Part shown: positions 1 to 5,911 of the stretch, piece after piece | Layout: every line of letters begins with the position of its first letter | Numbering within the stretch: the first letter of the stretch is position 1 | From: DATBMA01 sp036555105 | GTDB lineage: Bacteria > Actinomycetota > Acidimicrobiia > Spongiisociales > ZC4RG35 | Length of the DNA: 5,911 bases | Assembly: GCA_036555105.1 (NCBI GenBank) | Contig: DATBMA010000028.1 | Coordinates: 1 to 5,911 of the forward strand | Direction: 5' to 3' | Notes under the pieces: generated by a model | What the model was told of the DNA's origin: nothing | Database searches by the model: none | What the model saw: the letters and a program-made list of their open reading frames with translations, nothing else | Made by a program: the position numbers and the translations under genes

Positions 1-3
1 TCG

Positions 4-16
4 GAGTCGGCGACTC
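4..16. repeat. Small hairpin GAGTC-GGC-GACTC at left edge
   Basis: GAGTC (4-8) and GACTC (12-16) form a 5-base-pair stem with a 3-base loop on either strand. The window edge cuts off what follows on the minus strand, so whether a T-run makes this a terminator for the lhr operon cannot be seen. Confidence 0.2.
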
Positions 17-53
17 GAGGCTGACCGAATGCAACGTGCCCGCAGCCCGGGCG

Positions 54-73
54 TGTACCCAGTGCCAAGTACA
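54..73. repeat. Inverted repeat TGTAC-N10-GTACA, operator-like
   Basis: Two perfect 5-base arms, TGTAC (54-58) and GTACA (69-73), flank 10 bases. The geometry, about 15 bases centre to centre, would suit a dimeric regulator or a small hairpin. No gene start that it could control is visible inside the window, so any role would be for a gene beyond the left edge. Arms this short can arise by chance. Confidence 0.25.
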
Positions 74-156
74 AAGACCGGACTCCTGACTCAATCGGAG
101 GATCGACAGCCCGGCCGTCAGCCTCGGAACACTCTCGCCTCGAACCTGTCGCGATT

Positions 157-179
157 CCAGTCTGAGAACTCGGTACTGG
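157..179. repeat. Nested inverted repeat just after the DUF4032 stop
   Basis: CCAGT (157-161) is complementary to ACTGG (175-179), and inside them GAG (164-166) is complementary to CTC (169-171). In the minus-strand transcript this lies about 25 bases after the stop codon. The inner pairing has too small a loop to form fully, and the sequence after the stem on the minus strand is AATCGCG rather than a U-run. It is therefore not a standard intrinsic terminator; a weak RNA stem or a protein site is possible. Confidence 0.3.
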
Positions 180-203
180 CTGCCGGATCCTCCCAGGGGA
201 ATC

Positions 204-1412
204 TCAGACCGGAGCTTCCTCCAGCGGGTAGCCGGGGCGGCCCGCTGCCAGCCACGACTCGTACGCCTCGTCGTTGCCGATGTCGCGTCCATGCTCGACC
301 GACAGCAGATAGCGGTGGTGGAGGAGGTCGCAGTAGGCCTGGATCGGGTCGACCACGCCTTCGGTCGACTTGAGCTTGGCGAGCATCGGCTCGAACACCC
401 CGACCCTCCAGCGGATGGCGGCCAGGTCCTTGCCGGTGCTGGATTGGGCAGGCTGGGCGGCGGCGTAGTGGAGGTCGGAGAGGATCTGGCGAGCTTGGCC
501 CTCGAGGGCGTCCACGCCGGTGAGGGCCCGCAGCCGATCCGAGTGGTAGTTGCGTCCCACCACCTTGACCTTGATGCGCAACTCGGCCGTGTCCTCCAGG
601 TTGGGGACCAGGTCGACCTCGTCGACGTCGAACCCGAGCTTGTTCAGGCGATCGATCCGATCACGCACGCGGAAGCTCTCCTCCGCACCAACCGTCTCGA
701 TCTTGGTGAGCTCGTCCCAGAGGCCGTTGTAGCGAGCGGCGATGTCCTCGCCCAATTCGAGGTCGGCCTCGTCGAGCGACGCACCGGCTTCGGCGGCGAT
801 GTCAGCCATCCCCCCGCCGACGTTCTCGATCATGATGGCGAGGTCCTCGCGGCGATGACCCTGCGACAGGGTTCCGGCCGCCACCACCTGGGCGGTCTCG
901 GCGTCCACCAGCAGCGTCACGATCCCTGCTGCGTCGAAGCGGTAGAGAACGTTGGAGAGTGAGCAGTCGCCCCAGAAGCAGCCGGCCACATGCAGCTCCA
1001 CCAGCAGGCCGGCGAAGGCATCGAGCATCTGATTGCGGCGAGGTCCGAACCCGGCCCCGGCCAGAAGCTGGCGATATGAAAAGGAGAACTGCTCGTACTC
1101 GGTGATTAGCGCAGCGGAGGCTTCATGCCCGGCGTCGTCGACCCGGCTCTCCACCAGCCCCACCGACTTAACCGCCGGTGCCCGCCGCGCCTCGAGCGTG
1201 CGGAGGGTGCGGTACTCATTGTGGGCGGCCGCGGTTGGGAGTTCCTTGACGACGTAGACGCCCTGGTCGTAGCTGAGGAACCTGACCTCGTGACGGGAAA
1301 TGTCCTTCGGGAGGTCGAGCAAGTTGTCGACTTCCCATTCGACGATCGAGCGATCCCAGGGCAATTCGAGCAAGTCGGGATGGCCCGGTCGGATGATGAG
1401 TTGGGCTGCCAT
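204..1412 (-). CDS. DUF4032 protein with N-terminal kinase-like (LPS kinase/APH-type) domain
   Basis: The protein has 402 residues and no known function. Residues about 1-200 read as a small protein-kinase-like fold. The candidate ATP-binding lysine is K56 in VYVVKELP, with a possible partner glutamate E66 and a hinge-like ITEYEQF at 103-109. The catalytic-loop equivalent is WGDCSLSN (147-154, D149 and N154). The metal-binding aspartate equivalent is D170 in LLVDAETA. Residues about 225-395 match my recollection of the DUF4032 domain: a charged stretch (RVRDRIDRLNKLGFDVDEVD), then LRIKVKVVGRNYHSDRL, and a C-terminal WRVGVFEP...HRYLLSVEHGRDIG segment. No signal peptide or membrane segment is visible, so it is probably cytoplasmic. 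The frame stays open upstream to about 2030, but that part is an Arg/Pro-rich shadow of lhr. The ATG at 1412 is chosen because it overlaps the lhr stop and opens the conserved-looking sequence. Substrate and activity cannot be told from sequence, and a pseudokinase is possible. Confidence 0.93.
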   Translation of the reverse strand: MAAQLIIRPGHPDLLELPWDRSIVEWEVDNLLDLPKDISRHEVRFLSYDQGVYVVKELPTAAAHNEYRTLRTLEARRAPAVKSVGLVESRVDDAGHEASAALITEYEQFSFSYRQLLAGAGFGPRRNQMLDAFAGLLVELHVAGCFWGDCSLSNVLYRFDAAGIVTLLVDAETAQVVAAGTLSQGHRREDLAIMIENVGGGMADIAAEAGASLDEADLELGEDIAARYNGLWDELTKIETVGAEESFRVRDRIDRLNKLGFDVDEVDLVPNLEDTAELRIKVKVVGRNYHSDRLRALTGVDALEGQARQILSDLHYAAAQPAQSSTGKDLAAIRWRVGVFEPMLAKLKSTEGVVDPIQAYCDLLHHRYLLSVEHGRDIGNDEAYESWLAAGRPGYPLEEAPV

Positions 1413-1414
1413 CA
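1410..1414 (-). promoter_or_regulatory. TGATG stop/start overlap, translational coupling of lhr and the DUF4032 gene
   Basis: Read on the minus strand, the lhr stop TGA (1414-1412) and the downstream ATG (1412-1410) share one base. The 15 bases just before the ATG (CGCCTCAAGTCCTG region) contain no Shine-Dalgarno-like purine run; the nearest one, AAAGG, lies about 20 bases upstream. Ribosomes ending lhr are therefore the likely source of initiation for the second gene. The overlap is seen directly, while coupling is inferred from it. Confidence 0.82.
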
Positions 1415-4400
1415 GGACTTGAGGCGCAAGCCTTTGAGGGCGGGGACGAAACCCCACTCGCTGAGCACCGGGGCCAGGCGGGTCTGTTCGATGGCACCCC
1501 CGTCGACGGTCTCTATCCGGAAGCGGCGGTGGCGGGATGCGACCGTGGCCAGACCGCGGGCGAGGTCGGAGAGCCGGTCGACATCGGGGTCGAGCAGCGA
1601 GAGGTTGCGACCCCCGCGGTCGAGGAAAGCGGCCAGCCGCCCTTCCACCATGAAGACGTACGAGCCGGCGTCCCGGGCGAGCCTGGCCCCGGTCTCGGGC
1701 CAGGGGAGGGCAGCACCGTAGGGGTTGGCCGGATCGGTACTGGCCAGCACCACCGAGCCGGTCGGTTCCCGATTGCGGAGGCTGTCCACCGCCCCCGGCA
1801 TGGCGAACTGGGCGCCACCGAGCCCTTCGACGAAGTATCCCCGCCGCACCCTTCCCCGCTCCTCCATCTGGGAAAGGACCGGGTAGATGCCGGCGAACCC
1901 TCCGGGGAGGCCCTCGGCCAGGACGGTCGAACGGGTGACGAGCCCGTGACGATCGAGCAACACCGAGGTCCAGGCCGATGCCATCCGGGTCGGCTCGACA
2001 ACGGTGAGCAAATGAGAGAGCAGCGCCCACCGCCCGGACGCAGACGCCGGGAACGAGCTCGCCAGGGGAGTCCCGCGCATTGCCGGCCGGGTGCCGGCCA
2101 GAAGTGCCCGCACCGGCGAGAAGGTGTCGTTGGTCACCTCACCGGCCCAAACCAGGTCCCACAACGCGTCCAACACAGTTCCTGGGTCACCACCACCGGC
2201 GGCCTGATAGAGGTCGCGGAAGAACGAGGCGCCGCGGCCCTCGAGGTGTTCCCGAAGGCGATCGTGGAGATCTTCGGCGGGACGTTCGCCGGATGGCGGA
2301 TGCCAGAGCAATGGAAGCTGATCCCGCAGATAGAGCGCGATGCGGCCATCACGACGTCCGATCCCACCCCGGCCTGCCCACACCACCTCGCCCTCGGAGA
2401 GCAGGCGGTCGAGCATCGGGGCCGGCTCGGCCACGCGGCCCGCCAGCACATCGCGTTCGAGCACAGAGGCGGGCAATTCGGCTCCCTGCAGGCGTCGAAT
2501 GGTCTCGACCATCGCGGCGATCCCGCGGGGCGGAGCATCGGTCACCCGTTGCCAGGCCGGCGCAAACCGTGCGAGGGAGGCCTGGTCGACCGGCTCAACG
2601 TCACGGCGGAGAGCGGCGAGCGAACGGCGCTTGAGCCGCCTGAGGACTTCGGTGTCGATCCACTCACGCTCGCCCTGTCCGAGGCGGAACGCCCCCGGGG
2701 TTGCCCGGCCCGCCTGTTCGAGCCGGCCGAGCTCGGACTCGATCACCGCCAGGGGCAGGCCGAGGTCGAGAGCAGCCTGGGGTGCGGTGAATGGACCGTG
2801 GGTGCGGGCATACCGCCCAACCACGTCGCCTAGCGGATCCGCCACTGGCTCCAAGAAGATGTGGGGAACCCCAGGCGGCGGCTGCATCCCCAAGGCGTCG
2901 CGAAGGCGGGCGGCGTCCTCGATGGCGATCCACTTCGACTTGCCCATGACGGTCGCCTCCACCGCTCGGTGTTGCTCTCGCAGCTGACGAAGGAGGTCCC
3001 GGGCGTCACCTGTATCGAGCCGGGCCGTTACCTCGTCCTCGGTCAACGGGCCAAGGTCACGGAGAAGGTCGTGCACTCCGTCCGTTCCCGTGACCCGGCG
3101 ATCCGCCGCCAGATGCTGCAGCTCCAGTTCGACCGCCAGCACGATCTCGGGCGAGAGGATCTCCCGCAGCTCGCCCTCGCCAAGCAGTTCGGAAAGCAGG
3201 CCCCGATCGAGGGTGAGGGCGGCGAGTCGGCGCTCCGCCAGCGGAGCATCACCCTCGTACATGAACGCCGCCACGAAGGAGAACAGGAGCGACACGGCGA
3301 ACGGGCTGGGCCGGAGGGTGTCGACCTGAGCCAGCCGGATGCGCCTCCCGGAGATGCCTCCCAGTATCTCTTTGAGGGAGTCGAGGTCGAAGTCGTCCTG
3401 AAGGATCTCCCGGTAGGTCTCGAGGACGATCGGAAACGATCCGAACTGCTTGGCGATCGAGAGCAGGTCGGCCGCCCGCCGGCGTTGCAGCCACAACGGG
3501 GTTCGGGTGCCTGGTCGCCGCCTGGGTAGGAGCAGGGCGCGGCCCGCCGCTTCCCGGAAGCGGGCGCCGAACATTGCGGTGTCGGCCAGTTGATCGATCA
3601 GGATCCCCTCGATTTCGTCCGGTTCGATCTCGAGTGCGGTGAGGTCGGGGGGAGCGTCTGCCTCGGGGAAGCGGAAAGCGATGCCGTCGTCCGACCAGAT
3701 CATGTCGACCGCCAGCCCCGAGTCGGCTCGCAGCCGTTGCGCTGCCGCCATCGCCCAGGGGGCGTGCACCCGCGCTCCGTACGGAGACAGAAGCACCAGC
3801 CGCCAATCACCGATCTCATCCCGGAACCGCTCCACCACCAGGGTCTGGTCGGTTGGCACCACCCCCGCCGCCTGAACCTGGTCTCTCAGGTAGCTGACCA
3901 GGTTGGAGGCCGCCGACTCATCGAGACCGAAGTCGCCAATCAACCTGGCTCGCGCTTGGTCGGGATCCTGATGGGCCATCTCCCGGACGAATCGACCCAC
4001 CGCCCGTCCGGTAGCCGCAGGGCGTCCCTGCTGGTCGCCCTTCCAAAACGGCATCCGCCCCGCGGACTCTGCTCCGGCCGGCACCACTTCGACCCGGTCG
4101 GGTCCGATCTCGGCCACCTTCCACGAGGTGGCGCCCAGGACGAACACGTCACCCACCCGCGACTCGTACACCATCTCCTCATCCAGCTCCCCGACCCTGG
4201 CGCCGTCGGGCAGCACCACCCGGAACAATCCACGATCGGGGATGGTGCCGGCGTTGGCGATTGCGAGCTGTCGTGCCCCGGGCCTAGGGGCGACCGCACC
4301 TGATACACGGTCCCAGGCGACCCTGGGCCGGAGCTCGGAGAAGAGATCGGACGGGTAGCGGCCCGCCAGCATGTCGAGGGTGGCGTCGAACACCGATCGG

Positions 4401-5782
4401 CTCAACGTGGAGTAGGGATTGGCCCGTCGAACCAGCGCAAAGAGCTCGTCGGCGTCATCCGTCCCGGCGGCGATGGCAGCCACCATCTGCTGGGACAGCA
4501 CATCGAGCGGGGAGCGGGGGACTCTGGTCTCCTCGATCTCGCCGCGCCGCATGAGGTCGGTCATCACCGCCGCCACCAACAGGTCACCCCGGTACTTGGG
4601 ATAAACCTCGGCCCGGGCGGTCCCTCCCACCTGGTGACCGGAGCGTCCTACCCGCTGCAGCCCCGAGGCGACCGAGATCGGCGCCTCCACCTGGATGACC
4701 AGATCGACCGAGCCCATGTCGATCCCAAGCTCGAGTGACGAGGTAGCCACGACCGCTCGCAGGGTTCCATGCTTGAGGGCCTCCTCGATCTCGAGCCGCT
4801 GCTCTCTGGCCACCGACCCGTGATGGGCGCGGGCGATCTCCTCGCCTGCGAGAGCGTTCAGTTCGGCGCAGATCCGTTCGGCCAGGCGACGCGAGTTGGC
4901 GAACACGATGGTGGCGCGGTTGTCCATGATCGAGTCGAGGATCCTCCGGTGGACCGCCGGCCAGATCGACCTGGAGCTGACGACGGGCTCCCCGGTCATG
5001 GGGTCGGGGGCAGGCGGTGGCTCTTCCATGTCTTCGACCGGCACCACCAACTTCATCTCGAGCGGCCGGGGTGACGGAGCTTCCACCACCTTGACCGGGC
5101 GCGGCTTCCACCGGTCTCGCACAACGGTCCCACCTCCGAGGAAGGCGGCGATCGTCTCCACCGGCTTCTGGGTGGCGGACAGGCCGATGCGCTGGGGTGA
5201 TGAAACTGCCACCTCCTCCAGTCGTTCGAGCGACAGGGCGAGGTGGGCGCCTCGCTTGGTGCCGGCCACGGCGTGCACCTCGTCGACGATCACCCATCTG
5301 ACCGATGCCAAAGTTGAAGACGCCCCCGAGGTCAACATCAAGAACAACGACTCCGGAGTGGTGATGAGGATGTCGGGCGGGTTGCGCACCATCGCCTGGC
5401 GCTCTCGCGACGGCGTGTCGCCGGTGCGGATAAACGTCGCGATCGGGGGGAGGGCACCGGTGCCGAGGCGGGCAGCGGCGTGGTCGATCCCTGCCAGCGG
5501 AGCTCGCAGGTTGCGGTCGACGTCGTAGGCGAGTGCCTTGAGGGGTGAGATGTACAGCACCCTGCAGCGCTCGGGCTTGGCAGGTTGGGGCTCGGTGGCG
5601 AGACGGTCGAGGGCCCACAGGAAGGCGGCCAGGGTCTTGCCGGAGCCGGTGGGGGCATGGATCAGGGTGTGGGAGCCGGCGGCGATCGCCTCCCAGCCGC
5701 GGGCCTGCGCGGCGGTGGGAGCAGGGAAGGATGCCTCGAACCAGGCTCTCACCGGCGGGGAGAAGAGACCCAGGGCGTCCAC
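1412..5782 (-). CDS. lhr: Lhr-type ATP-dependent DNA helicase, full length (Lhr-Core plus Lhr-CTD)
   Basis: This 1456-residue protein is a superfamily 2 helicase. Characterised Lhr proteins are ATP-driven 3'-to-5' translocases on single-stranded DNA that unwind RNA:DNA or DNA duplexes in DNA repair, and they are expected in the cytoplasm. Visible motifs are Walker A APTGSGKT (43-50), Ia YISPLKAL (77-84), Ib TTPES (141-145), DEVH box (167-170), III SAT (202-204), IV IVFANSRR (292-299), V ATSSLELGIDMG (346-357) and VI QRVGRSGHQ (376-384). The RecA-like domains cover roughly 1-235 and 240-415. A winged helix and the domain-4 region follow to about 850, including PFWKGD at 578-583. The Lhr C-terminal region fills the rest, with typical blocks GASFFRDL (1184-1191), TNDTF (1217-1221), RRGYFVEGLG (1313-1322) and DPANPYGAALPWP (1350-1362). 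Length is close to the roughly 1500 residues usual for the full-length form. The GTG start is supported by an in-frame TAG four codons upstream and by the family-like N-terminus LFSPPVRAWF. The Shine-Dalgarno is weak (AGG about 10 bases upstream). No frameshift or missing helicase motif is seen. Confidence 0.97.
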   Translation of the reverse strand: MDALGLFSPPVRAWFEASFPAPTAAQARGWEAIAAGSHTLIHAPTGSGKTLAAFLWALDRLATEPQPAKPERCRVLYISPLKALAYDVDRNLRAPLAGIDHAAARLGTGALPPIATFIRTGDTPSRERQAMVRNPPDILITTPESLFLMLTSGASSTLASVRWVIVDEVHAVAGTKRGAHLALSLERLEEVAVSSPQRIGLSATQKPVETIAAFLGGGTVVRDRWKPRPVKVVEAPSPRPLEMKLVVPVEDMEEPPPAPDPMTGEPVVSSRSIWPAVHRRILDSIMDNRATIVFANSRRLAERICAELNALAGEEIARAHHGSVAREQRLEIEEALKHGTLRAVVATSSLELGIDMGSVDLVIQVEAPISVASGLQRVGRSGHQVGGTARAEVYPKYRGDLLVAAVMTDLMRRGEIEETRVPRSPLDVLSQQMVAAIAAGTDDADELFALVRRANPYSTLSRSVFDATLDMLAGRYPSDLFSELRPRVAWDRVSGAVAPRPGARQLAIANAGTIPDRGLFRVVLPDGARVGELDEEMVYESRVGDVFVLGATSWKVAEIGPDRVEVVPAGAESAGRMPFWKGDQQGRPAATGRAVGRFVREMAHQDPDQARARLIGDFGLDESAASNLVSYLRDQVQAAGVVPTDQTLVVERFRDEIGDWRLVLLSPYGARVHAPWAMAAAQRLRADSGLAVDMIWSDDGIAFRFPEADAPPDLTALEIEPDEIEGILIDQLADTAMFGARFREAAGRALLLPRRRPGTRTPLWLQRRRAADLLSIAKQFGSFPIVLETYREILQDDFDLDSLKEILGGISGRRIRLAQVDTLRPSPFAVSLLFSFVAAFMYEGDAPLAERRLAALTLDRGLLSELLGEGELREILSPEIVLAVELELQHLAADRRVTGTDGVHDLLRDLGPLTEDEVTARLDTGDARDLLRQLREQHRAVEATVMGKSKWIAIEDAARLRDALGMQPPPGVPHIFLEPVADPLGDVVGRYARTHGPFTAPQAALDLGLPLAVIESELGRLEQAGRATPGAFRLGQGEREWIDTEVLRRLKRRSLAALRRDVEPVDQASLARFAPAWQRVTDAPPRGIAAMVETIRRLQGAELPASVLERDVLAGRVAEPAPMLDRLLSEGEVVWAGRGGIGRRDGRIALYLRDQLPLLWHPPSGERPAEDLHDRLREHLEGRGASFFRDLYQAAGGGDPGTVLDALWDLVWAGEVTNDTFSPVRALLAGTRPAMRGTPLASSFPASASGRWALLSHLLTVVEPTRMASAWTSVLLDRHGLVTRSTVLAEGLPGGFAGIYPVLSQMEERGRVRRGYFVEGLGGAQFAMPGAVDSLRNREPTGSVVLASTDPANPYGAALPWPETGARLARDAGSYVFMVEGRLAAFLDRGGRNLSLLDPDVDRLSDLARGLATVASRHRRFRIETVDGGAIEQTRLAPVLSEWGFVPALKGLRLKS

Positions 5783-5838
5783 CCCGGCAACCTAGCGGGG
5801 GCTCCTGAAGGGTCGGGTAGCGGTAGGCCGGGTGTTGG
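5783..5838. other. Short intergenic region upstream of lhr
   Basis: This is the leader before the lhr GTG start. On the minus strand I see no convincing -10/-35 pair, no AT-rich stretch and no intrinsic terminator for the preceding sequence. A purine-rich CAGGAG lies about 19 bases from the GTG, too far for a standard ribosome binding site. The AGG within TAGGTTGCC, nearer the start, is the only plausible weak one. A promoter may lie beyond the window, with lhr as a later gene of an operon. Confidence 0.5.
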
Positions 5839-5858
5839 CTAGCTAGCGGCTAGGCCGG
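5818..5858. repeat. Imperfect direct repeat TAGCGG(C)TAGGCCGG with a CTAG-rich palindrome
   Basis: TAGCGGTAGGCCGG at 5818-5831 recurs as TAGCGGCTAGGCCGG at 5844-5858, differing by one inserted C. A third partial copy of the first six bases lies at 5793-5798. The second copy overlaps the perfect palindrome GCTAGCTAGC (5838-5847) and is followed by GGCCGGCC (5853-5860). The repeat is seen directly. It could be a protein-binding site, a small slippage duplication or chance in G+C-rich DNA. Confidence 0.4.
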
Positions 5859-5910
5859 CCACCGCCGACCGCGGGACCGGGAGGGTGCCGGCGGCGGCGA
5901 TCCCGAGAAA
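5839..5910 (-). CDS. Possible C-terminal end of an upstream gene (partial, cut by window edge)
   Basis: One minus-strand frame is open from the right edge to a TAG at 5841-5839 and reads FLGIAAAGTLPVPRSAVAGL followed by three more residues. About 20 of its 22 complete sense codons checked end in G or C. The other two minus frames of the same stretch show a less biased third position or many Arg/Pro codons. This fits the end of a co-directional gene 56 bases before lhr. Only 23 codons are visible in very G+C-rich DNA, so chance is a real alternative, and no family can be named. Confidence 0.3.
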   Translation of the reverse strand, partial: FLGIAAAGTLPVPRSAVAGLAAS

Positions 5911-5911
5911 C

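Larger units (their letters stand above)
1..203. other. Non-coding region downstream of the DUF4032 gene
   Basis: No convincing gene is visible. On the minus strand there is no ATG, and the only GTG (132-130) meets a stop after four codons. The frame continuing past the DUF4032 stop is open to the left edge, but only a little over half of its codons end in G/C, unlike the flanking genes. A plus-strand frame open from base 2 runs to 373 but also has weak third-position bias and overlaps the DUF4032 gene head-on. No tRNA could be folded here, and no stem followed by a T-run is present on either strand. Confidence 0.6.

Noticed and set aside
3..89. Possible end of a convergent plus-strand gene (stop TGA at 87-89)
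   Set aside because: Only 28 codons are visible, with mixed third-position bias and no recognisable sequence, so it cannot be told from chance.
120..175. GGTTCGA on the minus strand suggesting a tRNA T-arm
   Set aside because: The flanking 5-base arms (ACAGG and CGAGA) do not pair, and no acceptor or anticodon stem could be found around it.
29..373. Plus-strand open frame starting in the left intergenic region
   Set aside because: Only about two-thirds of its codons in the non-overlapping part end in G/C, well below the real genes here. It runs head-on into the DUF4032 gene, and no ribosome binding site precedes its ATG.
291..962. 223-codon plus-strand open frame opposite the DUF4032 gene
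   Set aside because: It is a shadow of the minus-strand gene. The product is a mirror-type composition rich in Val/Gly/Glu with no recognisable motif.
1413..2030. N-terminal extension of the DUF4032 frame to 2030
   Set aside because: It overlaps lhr in another frame and reads as Arg/Pro/Gly-rich sequence without domain features, and the ATG overlapping the lhr stop is a much better start.
1529..2833. 434-codon open frame on the plus strand, antisense to lhr
   Set aside because: Long antisense frames are expected opposite highly G+C-rich coding DNA. The sense strand carries clear Lhr sequence throughout, and the plus-strand product has no recognisable domain.
5884..5911. Plus-strand GTG start (VPAAAIPRN) of a divergent gene at the right edge
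   Set aside because: Only nine codons are visible, and the purine run GGGAGG abuts the GTG without the spacing of a ribosome binding site.

Overview
This window is ordinary high-G+C bacterial chromosome, apparently from an actinomycete-type lineage (Actinomycetota). I base that on the strong G/C bias at third codon positions, a GTG start, the long single-chain Lhr helicase and the DUF4032 protein next to it, which is a family typical of Actinomycetota. The class cannot be fixed from this sequence.

Both certain genes are on the minus strand, and transcription runs from the right edge to the left. At the right end (about 5839-5911) there may be the last codons of another minus-strand gene. A non-coding gap of about 56 bases follows, with a cluster of CTAG tetramers and a short imperfect repeat. 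From 5782 down to 1412 runs a complete 1456-residue Lhr helicase with all SF2 motifs and the full C-terminal extension. Its TGA stop shares one base with the ATG of the next gene (TGATG at 1414-1410). That gene, 1412 down to 204, encodes a complete 402-residue DUF4032 protein whose N-terminal half looks like a kinase of the lipopolysaccharide-kinase/aminoglycoside-phosphotransferase type. Bases 1-203 hold no convincing gene; they contain a few short inverted repeats but no clear terminator.

The stop/start overlap suggests that the helicase and the DUF4032 protein are made from one mRNA by coupled translation. Lhr is a DNA-repair helicase, so the DUF4032 protein may have a role in the same response, but this is only guilt by association. 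I see no mobile element, CRISPR array, RNA gene or clearly new system here. The most useful lead is the coupled pairing of a repair helicase with an uncharacterised kinase-like protein.
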